A stretch of DNA of 64,000 nt, taken from positions 1 to 64,000 of the forward strand of contig CAVSWD010000003.1 in the NCBI GenBank assembly GCA_963731615.1. The letters are read 5' to 3'. Positions 52,212 through 60,860 of this stretch are shown one piece after another. Position 1 is the first letter of the stretch; the number at the start of each line of letters is the position of its first letter. The notes under the pieces are model-generated. The model worked only from the letters and a program-made list of their open reading frames with translations, did no database searches and was not told the DNA's origin. The position numbers were made by a program, and so were the translations under genes. The DNA is from Gaiellasilicea sp963731615 (GTDB lineage: Bacteria > Actinomycetota > Thermoleophilia > Gaiellales > Gaiellaceae).

Positions 52212-53482
52212 CGATGCCCGCCGAGACGAGCACCGAAAGCCCGTTCGCGACCGTCGAGGAAGCGATCGAGGAGATCCGCGCCGGACGGTTCGTCGTCGTC
52301 GTCGACGACGAGGATCGCGAGAACGAGGGCGACCTGACGATCGCGGCTCAATTCGCGACGCCGGAGGCCGTCAACTTCATGGTCACGCATGCGCGCGGCC
52401 TCGTCTGCCTGTGCCTCACCGAGGAGCGCTGCGACGAGCTGGGGCTGCGGCAGATGACCGACCAGAACGAGACGCCGTTCGGCACGGCCTTCACCGTCTC
52501 GGTCGAGGCCCGCGAGGGCGTGACGACGGGGATCTCGGCGCACGATCGCGCCCACACGATCCAGGTCGCGGTCGACCCGGCGTCCGAGCCCCGCGACCTC
52601 GTGCAGCCCGGTCATGTCTTTCCGCTCCGCGCCCGCCGCGGCGGCGTGCTGCAGCGCTCCGGCCAAACGGAGGCGGCGGTCGACCTCGCGCGGCTCGCCG
52701 GCCTGATCCCCGCCGGCGTTGTCTGCGAGATCATGAAGGAGGACGGCTCGATGGCCCGCGTGCCCGACCTCCGGGACTACTGCGACCGGCACGAGCTGAA
52801 GATGATCACCGTCGCCGACCTGATCGAGTACCGCCGCCGTCACGAGGAGCTCGTGGAACGCATCACCGAGGTGCGGCTGCCCACGACGTACGGCGAGTTC
52901 ACGGCAGTCGCCTTCCGCGAGACCCTCACCGGCAAGCACCACGTTGCGCTCGTCAAGGGCGAGGTGGCCGGGGAGGAGAACGTGCTCGTGCGCGTCCACT
53001 CCGAGTGCCTCACCGGCGACGTCTTCCATTCACTCCGGTGCGACTGCGGCGAGCAGCTCGAGCTCGCGCTCCGCCGGGTCGAGCAGGAGGGGAGAGGCGT
53101 CGTCCTCTACCTTTCGCAGGAGGGCCGCGGCATCGGCCTGCTCAGCAAGCTGAAGGCGTACGAGCTGCAGGAGCAGGGGCTCGATACCGTCGAAGCGAAC
53201 CTTCGGCTCGGCTTCGCCGCCGACCAGCGCGAATACGGGATCGGCTCCCAGATCCTCGCCGACCTCGGCCTCTCGACGATCCGGGTGCTGACGAACAATC
53301 CGAAGAAGATCTCCGGCATCGCCGGCTTCGGGCTCGAGGTGGTCGCGCAGGAGCCGATCGAGGTCGAGCCCAACGACGAGAACCGCCGCTACCTCGACGC
53401 GAAGCGCCGGAAGCTGGGCCACACGCTCCACCATCAGGATCTACGCTTCGACGCCGAGCTCTACGACGGGGCCGAGGCGTGA
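52208..53482 (+). CDS. ribBA: DHBP synthase / GTP cyclohydrolase II fusion RibBA
   Basis: A 424-residue fusion making both early precursors of riboflavin. RibB (about 1-215) shows DDEDRENEGDLTIAA and TPFGTAFTVSV. RibA (about 216-400) shows VRVHSECLTGDVFHSLRCDC, with the three zinc cysteines, and SQEGRGIGLLSKLKAYELQ with the catalytic arginine. Both halves keep their active-site motifs. GTG start; its stop overlaps ribH. Confidence 0.96.
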   Translation: MTMPAETSTESPFATVEEAIEEIRAGRFVVVVDDEDRENEGDLTIAAQFATPEAVNFMVTHARGLVCLCLTEERCDELGLRQMTDQNETPFGTAFTVSVEAREGVTTGISAHDRAHTIQVAVDPASEPRDLVQPGHVFPLRARRGGVLQRSGQTEAAVDLARLAGLIPAGVVCEIMKEDGSMARVPDLRDYCDRHELKMITVADLIEYRRRHEELVERITEVRLPTTYGEFTAVAFRETLTGKHHVALVKGEVAGEENVLVRVHSECLTGDVFHSLRCDCGEQLELALRRVEQEGRGVVLYLSQEGRGIGLLSKLKAYELQEQGLDTVEANLRLGFAADQREYGIGSQILADLGLSTIRVLTNNPKKISGIAGFGLEVVAQEPIEVEPNDENRRYLDAKRRKLGHTLHHQDLRFDAELYDGAEA

Positions 53483-54099
53483 GCGACGGCGACCGCTGGC
53501 CCGCGGCGGCGGAGCCGGAGCTCGACGAGCTGGAGGCGGACGAGGCCGAGCTAGAGGAGCCGGTCAATGCCGAGGCCGCCGAGGCGCCCGCTGCGTCCGA
53601 GCACGCTGAGGGCGAGTTCCAGATCCCCGAGGGCTACGGCGTCCTCGTGGGCAGCCCACAGGGCGGGAAGCGCGCCGTCGGTGTCGTCGTCAGCCGCTTC
53701 AACGGCGCCGTCACGTCACGGCTGCTCGAGGGGGCGCTGGAGCAGCTCGAGGAGGCCGGGATCGCGCGCGACGCGATCACGATCATGCCTGTCCCCGGCG
53801 CGTTCGAGCTGCCGCTGGCGGCAATGGCGCTCGCGAAGACGCGCCGCTACGCCTGCATCGTCGCGCTCGGCTGCGTGATCCGCGGCGACACGCCCCACTT
53901 CGACTTCGTCGCCGGCGAGGCCGCCTCGGGGCTGCAGCTCGCCGCGCTCGAGACAGGCGTCCCGGTCTCCTTCGGCGTGCTTACGCTCGAGCAGGCCGAG
54001 CAGGCCGAGGATCGGCTCGAGAAGGGCGCCGAAGCGGTGCGGACGGGCCTCGAGATGGCCGACGTCTTCGCACAGCTCCGCGCGGCAGCGCAGCGCTAG
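53479..54099 (+). CDS. ribH: Lumazine synthase with acidic N-terminal extension
   Basis: A 206-residue protein catalysing the penultimate step of riboflavin synthesis. The catalytic domain (about 60-206) has VVVSRFNGAVTSRLLEGAL, MPVPGAFELPLAA, GCVIRGDTPHFDFVAGEA and SFGVLTLEQAEQAEDR. About 50 extra N-terminal residues are mostly Glu, Asp and Ala (ELDELEADEAELEEPVNAEA). GTG start in the ribBA stop is used; no later start precedes GYGVLVGS other than within the extension. Confidence 0.92.
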   Translation: MSDGDRWPAAAEPELDELEADEAELEEPVNAEAAEAPAASEHAEGEFQIPEGYGVLVGSPQGGKRAVGVVVSRFNGAVTSRLLEGALEQLEEAGIARDAITIMPVPGAFELPLAAMALAKTRRYACIVALGCVIRGDTPHFDFVAGEAASGLQLAALETGVPVSFGVLTLEQAEQAEDRLEKGAEAVRTGLEMADVFAQLRAAAQR

Positions 54100-54114
54100 T
54101 AACAGACTGTTACT
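54098..54114. promoter_or_regulatory. Palindrome before rpmB, possible operator
   Basis: AGTAACAG-A-CTGTTACT is a perfect 8-1-8 inverted repeat that begins at the ribH stop, just upstream of the -10-like box of rpmB. It looks like a TetR-type operator, but the regulator is unknown. Confidence 0.45.
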
Positions 54115-54117
54115 TGC

Positions 54118-54123
54118 TAGACT
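54118..54123 (+). promoter_or_regulatory. Extended -10-like box TGCTAGACT
   Basis: TAGACT with an upstream TG lies 9 nt before the ATG of rpmB. The palindrome at 54098-54114 sits where a -35 region would be. Confidence 0.45.
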
Positions 54124-54132
54124 CCGCGGCCG

Positions 54133-54324
54133 ATGTCCAAGGTCTGCGCAACCTGCGGCAAGAAGCCGTCGTTCGGGAACAACCGGAGCCACTCGATGGT
54201 TGCGACCCGGCGACGCTTCAACCCGAATCTGCAGAAGGTGCGCGTGATGCTGGACGGCGTCGCGAAGCGCGCCTACATCTGCACCCGGTGCCTCAAGGCC
54301 GGAAAAGTCCAAAAAGCGGTCTAG
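54133..54324 (+). CDS. rpmB: 50S ribosomal protein L28
   Basis: A 63-residue ribosomal protein with two CxxC pairs, CATC at the start and CTRC near the end, so it is the zinc-binding (C+) form. GNNRSHSMVATRRRFNPNLQ is characteristic. It starts with ATG 33 bases after ribH and stands next to asp23, as in many Gram-positive genomes. Confidence 0.96.
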   Translation: MSKVCATCGKKPSFGNNRSHSMVATRRRFNPNLQKVRVMLDGVAKRAYICTRCLKAGKVQKAV

Positions 54325-54353
54325 GCCGCAACCTCCCGCCGATCCGCAGCGTC

Positions 54354-54359
54354 TAAGCT
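54354..54359 (+). promoter_or_regulatory. -10-like hexamer TAAGCT
   Basis: TAAGCT lies 8 nt before the GTG of asp23. It is in the loop of an 8-bp hairpin (CGATCCGC with GCGGATCG, 54340-54368) that reaches the start codon. Confidence 0.35.
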
Positions 54360-54367
54360 CGCGGATC

Positions 54368-54721
54368 GTGGAGCGGGAACACTTCAGCGAGACGAACGAG
54401 CTCGGGACGATCACGATCGCCCCCGATGCGATCGCGCAGATCGTCGGCCACACGGCCGCCGAGTGCTACGGCGTCGTCGCCATGGCCGGCAAGGGGCTGA
54501 AGCGCCGGCTCTCACGGGACAAGCTGACGCAGGGGATCGGCGTCTCGGGCGACCGCGACGGGCTCCGGCTCGACCTCCACGTCGTCGTCGAATACGGCCT
54601 CAACCTGGCGGAGGTCGCCGCGACCGTCCGCTCCCGAGTCGCGTATGAGGTCGAACGCCTCACCGGCCTGACCGTCGCGGCGGTCGAGGTGCACATCGAA
54701 GACGTGAGGCGTTCAGCTTGA
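54368..54721 (+). CDS. Asp23/Gls24 envelope stress protein
   Basis: A 117-residue protein of the Asp23 family: GTITIAPDAIAQIVGHTAAE, CYGVVAMAG, LDLHVVVEYGLNLAEVA and VAAVEVHIEDVR. Members coat the inner face of the membrane, and some lie next to the fatty acid kinase genes, as here. GTG start. Confidence 0.88.
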   Translation: MEREHFSETNELGTITIAPDAIAQIVGHTAAECYGVVAMAGKGLKRRLSRDKLTQGIGVSGDRDGLRLDLHVVVEYGLNLAEVAATVRSRVAYEVERLTGLTVAAVEVHIEDVRRSA

Positions 54722-54758
54722 TACGGATGCAGTGGACCAGACGCCGTCGTCGGCCGGA

Positions 54759-54775
54759 GCCGGGCTTCGCCCGGC
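54759..54775. repeat. Dispersed palindromic repeat, copy 2
   Basis: GCCGGGC-TTC-GCCCGGC is the inverse of copy 1 at 23768-23784, with matching flank CGGA. It lies in the 111-bp gap between asp23 and fakA and may end the asp23 transcript. Confidence 0.6.
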
Positions 54776-54820
54776 GTGAGGCCCGATCGTGTCGATGGGG
54801 CTGCGAGGAAGGAGGGGGCT

Positions 54821-54847
54821 CATGGGGGAACCATGGGTTCCCCCATG
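54821..54847 (+). promoter_or_regulatory. Perfect hairpin over the fakA start codons
   Basis: CATGGGGGAACC-ATG-GGTTCCCCCATG is a perfect 12-bp stem with the three-base loop ATG. Both in-frame start codons (54833 in the loop, 54845 at the 3' edge) are in it. The good AAGGAGG at 54809-54815 sits correctly for ATG 54822, which is out of frame. The structure could control initiation. Confidence 0.7.
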
Positions 54848-56440
54848 GATCTCGAGCGGGCGAAGGAGCTCGGGCAGGCGGCGCTGGCGACGCTCGAGGC
54901 GAACCGCCGCCGGATCGACGACCTCAACGTCTATCCCGTTCCGGACGGGGATACCGGCACCAATCTGACGCTGACCGCGCGCGCGATCATGGACGTGCTC
55001 GACGCCTCGACGGCCGCCGATCGCGCGACGCTCGCGAAGGAGCTGACACGCGCCGCGCTGATGGGCGCGCGCGGCAACTCCGGCGTCATCTTCTCCCAGA
55101 TCCTCCGCGGCGCGGCCGAGGCGCTCGGCGAGGCGGGACTGCTCGACGCGGCGACGATCCGCAGGGCGTTCCGGGCCGCCAGCGATGCCGCCTATCGCGC
55201 CGTGCGGCGCCCTGTCGAGGGGACGATGCTGACCGTGATTCGCGAGCTCGCCGAGGAGGCCGAAGACCCGCGCAATGCGTCGCTCGAGCCCGCGGCCCTC
55301 CTGAAGCGGCTGATCGAGCGCGGCGAGGACGCACTGGCGCGCACGCCTGACCAGCTGGCCGTGTTGCGGGAGGCCGGCGTGGTCGATGCCGGCGGCGCAG
55401 GGCTGCTCGAGATCGTGAAGGGCGTCTCCGCCGCGCTTTCCGGAGAACCGCTGCCCGACGCTCCGGCCGAGGACTCCCACGCGGCCGGGGTCGACGCCGT
55501 CCACCAGGAGCTCTCGGAGTTTCGCTACTGCACCGTCTTCCTGATCGAGGGAGAGGGTCTCGATGCAGAGGCGCTCGAGACCGAGCTGGAGCAGTTCGGG
55601 GACTCGCTCCTCGTCGTCGGCGACCCGAGCGCGCTCAAGGTGCACGTCCACACCGACGAGCCGGGCCGAGCGCTCGGCTTCGGCACCGCGCTCGGCACGA
55701 TCGCGGGCGTCGAGATCGCGAACATGCACACCCAGACCGAGCAGCGGTCGGAGCGGATCCTGGACGCGGTGCCCGATCCGGCGCTGACGCTCGAGACCGG
55801 CGTGGTCGCGGTCGTTCCCGGCGCGGGCAACCGCCGCCTGTTCGAGAGCTACGGCGCCGCGCGTGTGATCGAGGGTGGCCAGACGATGAACCCGTCGACA
55901 TCGGAGATCCTGGCCGCGATCGAGTCGTGTCCTGCCACCGAGGTGCTCGTGCTCCCGAACAACTCGAATGTGATCCTCTCGGCCGAGCAGGCCGCGAAGC
56001 TCGCCGAGAAGCCGGTGCGCGTGATCCCGTCACGCTCGGTCCCAGCCGGGCTCGCGGCGATCGTGCGGTATCTGCCGTCCCTCGATGCGGCCGAGAACGA
56101 GGCGGCGATGCTCGAGGCGCTCGAGCAGGTCGCAACCGGTGAGGTCACGCTCGCCTCGCGCGACGTCGAGCTCGACGGGATCGACGTGCGCAAGGGCGCG
56201 TGGCTCGGCCTCGCCAACGGTTCGGCCGTCGCCTCCTCGTCCGACTTCGAGGACGTCGCCTGCGCCGTCGCGGAGCGCCTGCTCGGCGACGGCCGCGAGG
56301 TGCTGACGCTGCTGACCGGCGCCGACGAGCCCGAGCTCGACGCCCTCCTGCGCCGGATCCAGGAACGCCATCCCGGCGTCGAGCTGGACGTTCAGCCCGG
56401 TGGCCAGCCCCACTATCCGCTCCTCCTCTCGGCCGAGTAA
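54833..56440 (+). CDS. fakA: Fatty acid kinase subunit FakA-like (DAK domain)
   Basis: A protein of about 535 residues: an N-terminal DhaL-type kinase domain (PVPDGDTGTNLTLTARA with the Mg-ADP aspartates, GARGNSGVIFSQI), a middle domain, and a C-terminal EDD-like domain (PNNSNVILSAEQAAKL). This is FakA of Gram-positives, which phosphorylates fatty acids presented by a DegV-family FakB. The degV gene lies two genes on. ATG 54833 or 54845 is the start; both are within a perfect hairpin. Confidence 0.88.
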   Translation: MGSPMDLERAKELGQAALATLEANRRRIDDLNVYPVPDGDTGTNLTLTARAIMDVLDASTAADRATLAKELTRAALMGARGNSGVIFSQILRGAAEALGEAGLLDAATIRRAFRAASDAAYRAVRRPVEGTMLTVIRELAEEAEDPRNASLEPAALLKRLIERGEDALARTPDQLAVLREAGVVDAGGAGLLEIVKGVSAALSGEPLPDAPAEDSHAAGVDAVHQELSEFRYCTVFLIEGEGLDAEALETELEQFGDSLLVVGDPSALKVHVHTDEPGRALGFGTALGTIAGVEIANMHTQTEQRSERILDAVPDPALTLETGVVAVVPGAGNRRLFESYGAARVIEGGQTMNPSTSEILAAIESCPATEVLVLPNNSNVILSAEQAAKLAEKPVRVIPSRSVPAGLAAIVRYLPSLDAAENEAAMLEALEQVATGEVTLASRDVELDGIDVRKGAWLGLANGSAVASSSDFEDVACAVAERLLGDGREVLTLLTGADEPELDALLRRIQERHPGVELDVQPGGQPHYPLLLSAE

Positions 56441-56444
56441 TTCG

Positions 56445-56450
56445 TAAGGT
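56445..56450 (+). promoter_or_regulatory. -10-like hexamer TAAGGT
   Basis: TAAGGT lies 7 nt before the GTG of the receiver gene, in the 17-bp gap after fakA. Confidence 0.35.
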
Positions 56451-56457
56451 GCCCGCC

Positions 56458-56841
56458 GTGGAGACAGCAACCATCCGTGTCCTGCTCGTGGAGGACAACG
56501 ACGTCTTCCGCCAGGCGCTCGAGCTGCTGCTGGAACTGCAGGACGGGATCGACGTCGTCGGCGCCGTCGCCGACGGCTCGCTCGCGGTGGACGCGTGCCA
56601 CGAGCTGCAGCCGCACGTGGCGGTGATGGACTTCCGGCTCCCGGGGATGGACGGCGTCGAGACGACGATCCAGCTCTCGCGCCTGTGCCCCGGCGTCGCA
56701 GTCGTCGGCCTGACCGCTTCGGCGAGCCAGCGCGAGCTCGACGCGCTCAAGGCTGCCGGCGCGGTCGCCTGCCTGCGCAAGGATCAGGAGCTGGAGGAGA
56801 TCGTGGCCGCGATCCGCAATGCAGGGTTGGCGGCTGCGTGA
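56458..56841 (+). CDS. Stand-alone response-regulator receiver domain
   Basis: A 127-residue CheY-like protein with no output domain: VLLVEDNDVF supplies the acidic pocket, VAVMDFRLPGMDG the phosphoacceptor, GLTASAS the switch Thr, and CLRKDQ the lysine. It sits exactly between fakA and the DegV gene and overlaps the latter by GTGA. No kinase gene is near. It may regulate the fatty acid kinase through protein contact. Confidence 0.88.
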   Translation: METATIRVLLVEDNDVFRQALELLLELQDGIDVVGAVADGSLAVDACHELQPHVAVMDFRLPGMDGVETTIQLSRLCPGVAVVGLTASASQRELDALKAAGAVACLRKDQELEEIVAAIRNAGLAAA

Positions 56842-57710
56842 ACCTGACGCTCGAGAACACGGCGATCGTGCTCGACTCGACCGCGGACTTTCCGGACGCT
56901 CAGGTTCGGTTCCCGAACATGCGGATCGTCCCGCTCTACGTCCGCTTCGGCGAGGAGAGCTTCCGCGACTACGTCGAGCTCGATCCGCACAGCTTCTACA
57001 CGCGCCTGCGGGCCGCGCCGGAGCTGCCGACCACATCGCAGCCGACGCCGCAGGACTTCCTCACCGTCTACCACGAGCTCGACGAGTACGAGCGGATCTA
57101 CTCGCTCCACATCTCGGCGACTCTGTCGGGGACGTTCCAGAGCGCCTCGCTTGCCGCTGCGGAGGTCGAGGCGGACACGATTCGCCTGATCGACACGGAG
57201 TCGGTCTCGGTCGGGATCGCACTGCTCGCTGTCGCGATCCAGGAGCTGCTCGCGCGCGGCACGACCGACGAGGAGATCGAGGCACTCGCCGCGCGCTACC
57301 GCGCGAACGTCGGGCTCCTATTCACGGTCGACACGCTCGAGTTCCTGGCCAAGGGCGGCCGAATCGGACGGGCCAGGGCGCTCGCGGGCAGCCTCCTGAA
57401 CGTGAAGCCGATCCTGACGATCGTGGACGGCGAGGTCGTGCCGCTCACGCGCGTGCGCGGCCGCCAGAAGGCGCTGGCCGAGTTCCGGAAGCGCTTCGAG
57501 GAAGGGACGTCCGACGGGCCGGGCCTCAGCGTCGGCTTCGCCCATGCGGAGGCCGAGGCGACGGTCGAGGAGCTGCGCGCGCTCGTGCTGGGCGTGCGTC
57601 CGCAGGCCGAGGTGAAGCTGATCACGAGTCTCGGCGCGGTCGTCGGCACCCACGCCGGCCCGGGCACGGTCGGCTTCTTCTGGTTCCAAGACACCCAGCC
57701 GGACAGCTAG
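56838..57710 (+). CDS. DegV family fatty-acid-binding protein (FakB-like)
   Basis: A 290-residue DegV protein that holds a fatty acid for phosphorylation by FakA. The pattern is IVLDSTADFP, TSQPTPQDF, SLHISATLSGTFQSASLAA, and FLAKGGRIGRARALAGSLLNVKPIL, with the final THAGPGTVGFFW. GTG start inside the receiver stop. It is followed 25 bases later by recG. Confidence 0.92.
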   Translation: MNLTLENTAIVLDSTADFPDAQVRFPNMRIVPLYVRFGEESFRDYVELDPHSFYTRLRAAPELPTTSQPTPQDFLTVYHELDEYERIYSLHISATLSGTFQSASLAAAEVEADTIRLIDTESVSVGIALLAVAIQELLARGTTDEEIEALAARYRANVGLLFTVDTLEFLAKGGRIGRARALAGSLLNVKPILTIVDGEVVPLTRVRGRQKALAEFRKRFEEGTSDGPGLSVGFAHAEAEATVEELRALVLGVRPQAEVKLITSLGAVVGTHAGPGTVGFFWFQDTQPDS

Positions 57711-57723
57711 CCGGACCCGCTGC

Positions 57724-57729
57724 GATACT
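57724..57729 (+). promoter_or_regulatory. -10-like hexamer GATACT with TG
   Basis: GATACT preceded by TGC lies 6 nt before the ATG of recG, with no ribosome site between. Confidence 0.4.
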
Positions 57730-57735
57730 CGCTCG

Positions 57736-59799
57736 ATGAGCCGGCCGCTGACCGGTTTCGCCAGCGTGGACCCGCCCGAGCAGTGGGTGCCGACCCGCGC
57801 GCGCTTCCGGCCGGAGCGCCTCGAGGCGCCGCTCGACACGCTCGCCGGCGTCGGGCCGACGTTGAAGAAGCGGCTCTCGAAGCTCGGGCTCAGGGTCGTC
57901 GGCGACCTGCTCGACCACAGGCCGCGGCGGTACGAGCGTCCGGCGCCGGAGAAGCGGATCGCCGATCTCTTTGCGGTGAGGAGGAGGTGCTGATCGAGGG
58001 CGACGTGATCCGGGCGCTCGCTGCGCCGCGGCCGCGGGCGGCTGCAGATTCTGACCGCGCAGGTCTCCGACGGCAGCGGCCAGATCTCGGCGACGTGGTT
58101 CAACCAGCCCTGGCTGAAGGACAAGCTCACGCCCGGCACGCACGTCCGCCTGCGCGGCACGCCCAATCGCTACGGCTTCGCCGTCCGCTCGTACGATCTC
58201 AACGGCGGCTCGTCGACGGCCGACTTCGCGCCCGTCTACCCGGCCAGCGAGGAGGTATCGGCCGCGAAGCTGCGCGAGCTCGTCGAGGCGGCGCTGCCGT
58301 TCGCGAGCGACCGTCCCGACCCGCTGCCGGCGACGCTGAAGGCGGCGCGCGGGCTGCCGCTGCGCGGCGACGCGCTCGTCTCGCTTCATCGGCCGAGGTC
58401 GCTCGACGAGGCGGAGGAGGGGAGGCGCCGCCTCGCGTTCGACGAGCTGCTGACGCTGCAGCTCGCGCTGGCGCGCCGCGCCGCCGAGCGCGAGGAACAG
58501 GTTGCGGCCGCGCTCCCCGCGCCGGGCGAGCTGATCGACCGCTACCGCGCGGCGCTGCCGTTCGAGCTGACCGAGCATCAGGAGTCCGCGATCGCGGAGA
58601 TCGACCGCGACCTCGGCAGGACGACGCCGATGCAGCGGCTGCTGCAGGGCGATGTCGGCTCGGGCAAGACGGTCGTCGCGCTCTACGCGATCCTGCGCGC
58701 GGTCGAGGCGGGGCGCCAGGGAGCGCTGATGGCACCGACCGAGACGCTCGCGGAGCAGCACTTCCTCACGATCGAGGGGATCTGCGCCGAGCTCGGTGTC
58801 AGCTGCGCCCTCGTCACCGGCTCGGTCAAGTCGAAGCAGGCGCACGACGCGGACGTCGTCGTCGGCACGCACGCCCTGATCCAGAAGGGCTTCGAGTTGC
58901 GCGACCTCGCCGTCGCGGTGGTCGACGAGCAGCATCGCTTCGGCGTCGAGCAACGCTCCGCGCTCGCCGAGGGCCGCGCACCGCACGTCTTGCACATGAC
59001 AGCGACGCCGATCCCGCGCACGCTGGCGCTCACGGTGTACGGGGATCTCTCCGTCAGCGAGATCGCGAAGCCGCCCGCGAGCCGGAAGCCGATCGTGACC
59101 GCCTGGGTCGGGGACGACCGCAGCTCGGAGGCGTACACGCGCCTGCGAGCGCACCTCGCCGACGGCCGCCAGGCCTACGTCGTCTGCCCGCTGATCGAGG
59201 AATCGGCGACGTCGACGGCGCGGGCCGCCGAGCAGGAGGCGGATCAGCTTCGCGCCGGCGAGCTGAAGGGCTTCCGGGTCGGCTGCATGCATGGGCGGCT
59301 GAAGCCGGCCGAGCGGCGCGAGCTGATGGCGCGCTTCAAGGCGGGCGAGCTCGACGTGCTCGTCGCGACCACGGTGATCGAGGTCGGCGTCGACGTCCCG
59401 AACGCGACGATCATGATCGTCCAGGAGGCCGACAGGTTCGGGCTCGCGCAGCTGCACCAGCTGCGCGGCCGCGTCGGGCGGGGAGCGGAGCAGTCGTACT
59501 GCCTGCTCGTCTCCGGGCCGAAGGAGCAGCTGACCGAGAGCGCCCAGGAGCGACTGGAAGCGATGGTCGTATCGACGGACGGCTTCGAGCTCGCGGAGAA
59601 GGACTTGGAGATCCGGGGCGGCGGCGCGTTGCTGGGTGCGCGCCAGTCGGGGCTCTCGGATCTCCGTTTCGCCCGGATCACGCACGACCGCGAGCTGCTC
59701 GAGGACGCACGGGAGGCGGCGCGGTCGCTACCGGTGGGCATGATGGCGCCCGAGGTCGAGGCGCTTCTCGGCGACGCGGAGCACCTGGGCGAGTCGTAA
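57736..59799 (+). CDS. recG: ATP-dependent DNA helicase RecG, two frame breaks
   Basis: A branch-migration helicase of about 690 residues for replication-fork repair. Wedge-domain text QVSDGSGQISATWFNQPW, Walker A QGDVGSGKTVVALYA, DEQHRFG, TATPIPRT and QLRGRVGRG are intact. The frame leaves at about 57976 (after IADLF) and returns at about 58020-58030 (before LRRGRGRLQIL). The stretch between reads EEEVLIEGDVIRAL in the other frame, which is the expected sequence. Two compensating one-base errors are the simplest reading. Confidence 0.92.
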
Positions 59800-59898
59800 C
59801 GGGTGAGCTGACGGCTTTGAACCACGCTGGAGAGCACGTCTTCGGTCTGTCAGGATGCTCCTGCTCCAGCTCGGGGCGATGACCATGAGGAGGTCGGC

Positions 59899-60825
59899 AT
59901 GGCTTTCGAGGAGTTGAAGGACGGCTGGCCGGATAGCGCAGGGCCGTTCGAGCAGCGTGCGGCTACGCAGTCGGGTGCACGACGCGCTCACGCGGCGTGG
60001 CTGGACCAGGCTGCGCTGGCGCTGTCGGGCGGCCGGCGGGTGGTTCGCGGCATGCCGCCATGTGGGGCGCAGGCCCGTTCGAGCAGATTGCGGACAACCT
60101 CGTCGCGATGCACGACGCGCTGATAGCGGCCGTGGAAGCCAAACCAGGCGATGCCTGGCTCGATGTCGGATGCGGAACCGGCGAGCTCGCGTTTCGCGCC
60201 GCCGCGACTGGCGCCGCAGTCACTGGGTGCGACCTCGCTCCCGTCCTCGTCGACACCGCTCGACGCCAGGCGACAGAGCGAGGGCTCGAGATTCCGTTCG
60301 AGGTCGCCGATTGCGAAAATCTGCCGTATGCGGACGCGAGCTTTGACATCATCACCTCGTCGGTCGGCGCGATCTTCGCTCCCGATCACGCGAGGGTCGC
60401 TGCCGAACTCGCGCGCGTGTGTGAACCGGGCGGCCGACTGGCGCTCTCGGCGTGGACGACCGACGGTCGCATCGGCGACTTCTTCCGGGTGATCGCTTCG
60501 TATTCGCCGCCGCCCGTGGAGGGTGCCGGCCTTCCGATCCAGTGGGGCGACCCCGACCACTGTGAATCGCTGCTCGGAGCCGATTTCGACCTCACGATCA
60601 CGCACCTCAACACTCCGTGGGAAGGCGAGTCTGGCGAAGCGGTTTGGGACGAGTTCAGTGAGGCGTTCGGCCCAATTGTCACGCTTCTGCGCATGCTCGA
60701 GCCGGACCGCGCCGCCGGACTGCGAGCCGACCTGATCGCGCTCTTCGACGAAGGCGCTACGCGGCGAGGGCATCGTGCTCGATCGCCCATACATCCTCGT
60801 AAAGGGCACCAGGCTGGAAGCGTAA
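59899..60825 (+). CDS. Class I SAM-dependent methyltransferase, frameshifted
   Basis: A small-molecule methyltransferase of roughly 270 residues. WLDVGCGTGELAFRA is the SAM motif I, then GCDLAPVLVDTARR and CEPGGRLALSAW. GAGGAGGT precedes ATG 59899 (MAFEELKD, a typical family start), but that frame is separate from the main one, which is open from ATG 60060 (MWGAGPFEQIADNLV). GPFEQ occurs in both, suggesting a small duplication or insertion. The end also needs a shift near 60765 to give EGIVLDRPYILVKGTRLEA. Substrate unknown. Confidence 0.7.
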
Positions 60826-60836
60826 GCCCGAGCGCT

Positions 60837-60860
60837 CATGTGGTAACATGTGGTCACATG
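60837..60860. promoter_or_regulatory. Operator of the toxin-antitoxin module
   Basis: CATGTGGT-AA-CATGTGGT-CACATG holds a direct repeat and a CATGTG-GT-CACATG inverted repeat ending in the antitoxin ATG. It is the expected site of antitoxin autoregulation. Confidence 0.6.

Noticed and set aside
54776..54832. Upstream start for fakA within the palindromic region
   Set aside because: The extra residues (RPDRVDGAARKEGAHGGT) are not family-like and cross the repeat; ATG 54833 or 54845 gives the normal N-terminus.
57976..58030. Programmed frameshifting in recG
   Set aside because: Two compensating shifts 50 bases apart without a slippery heptamer, together with similar breaks in other genes, point to sequence errors.
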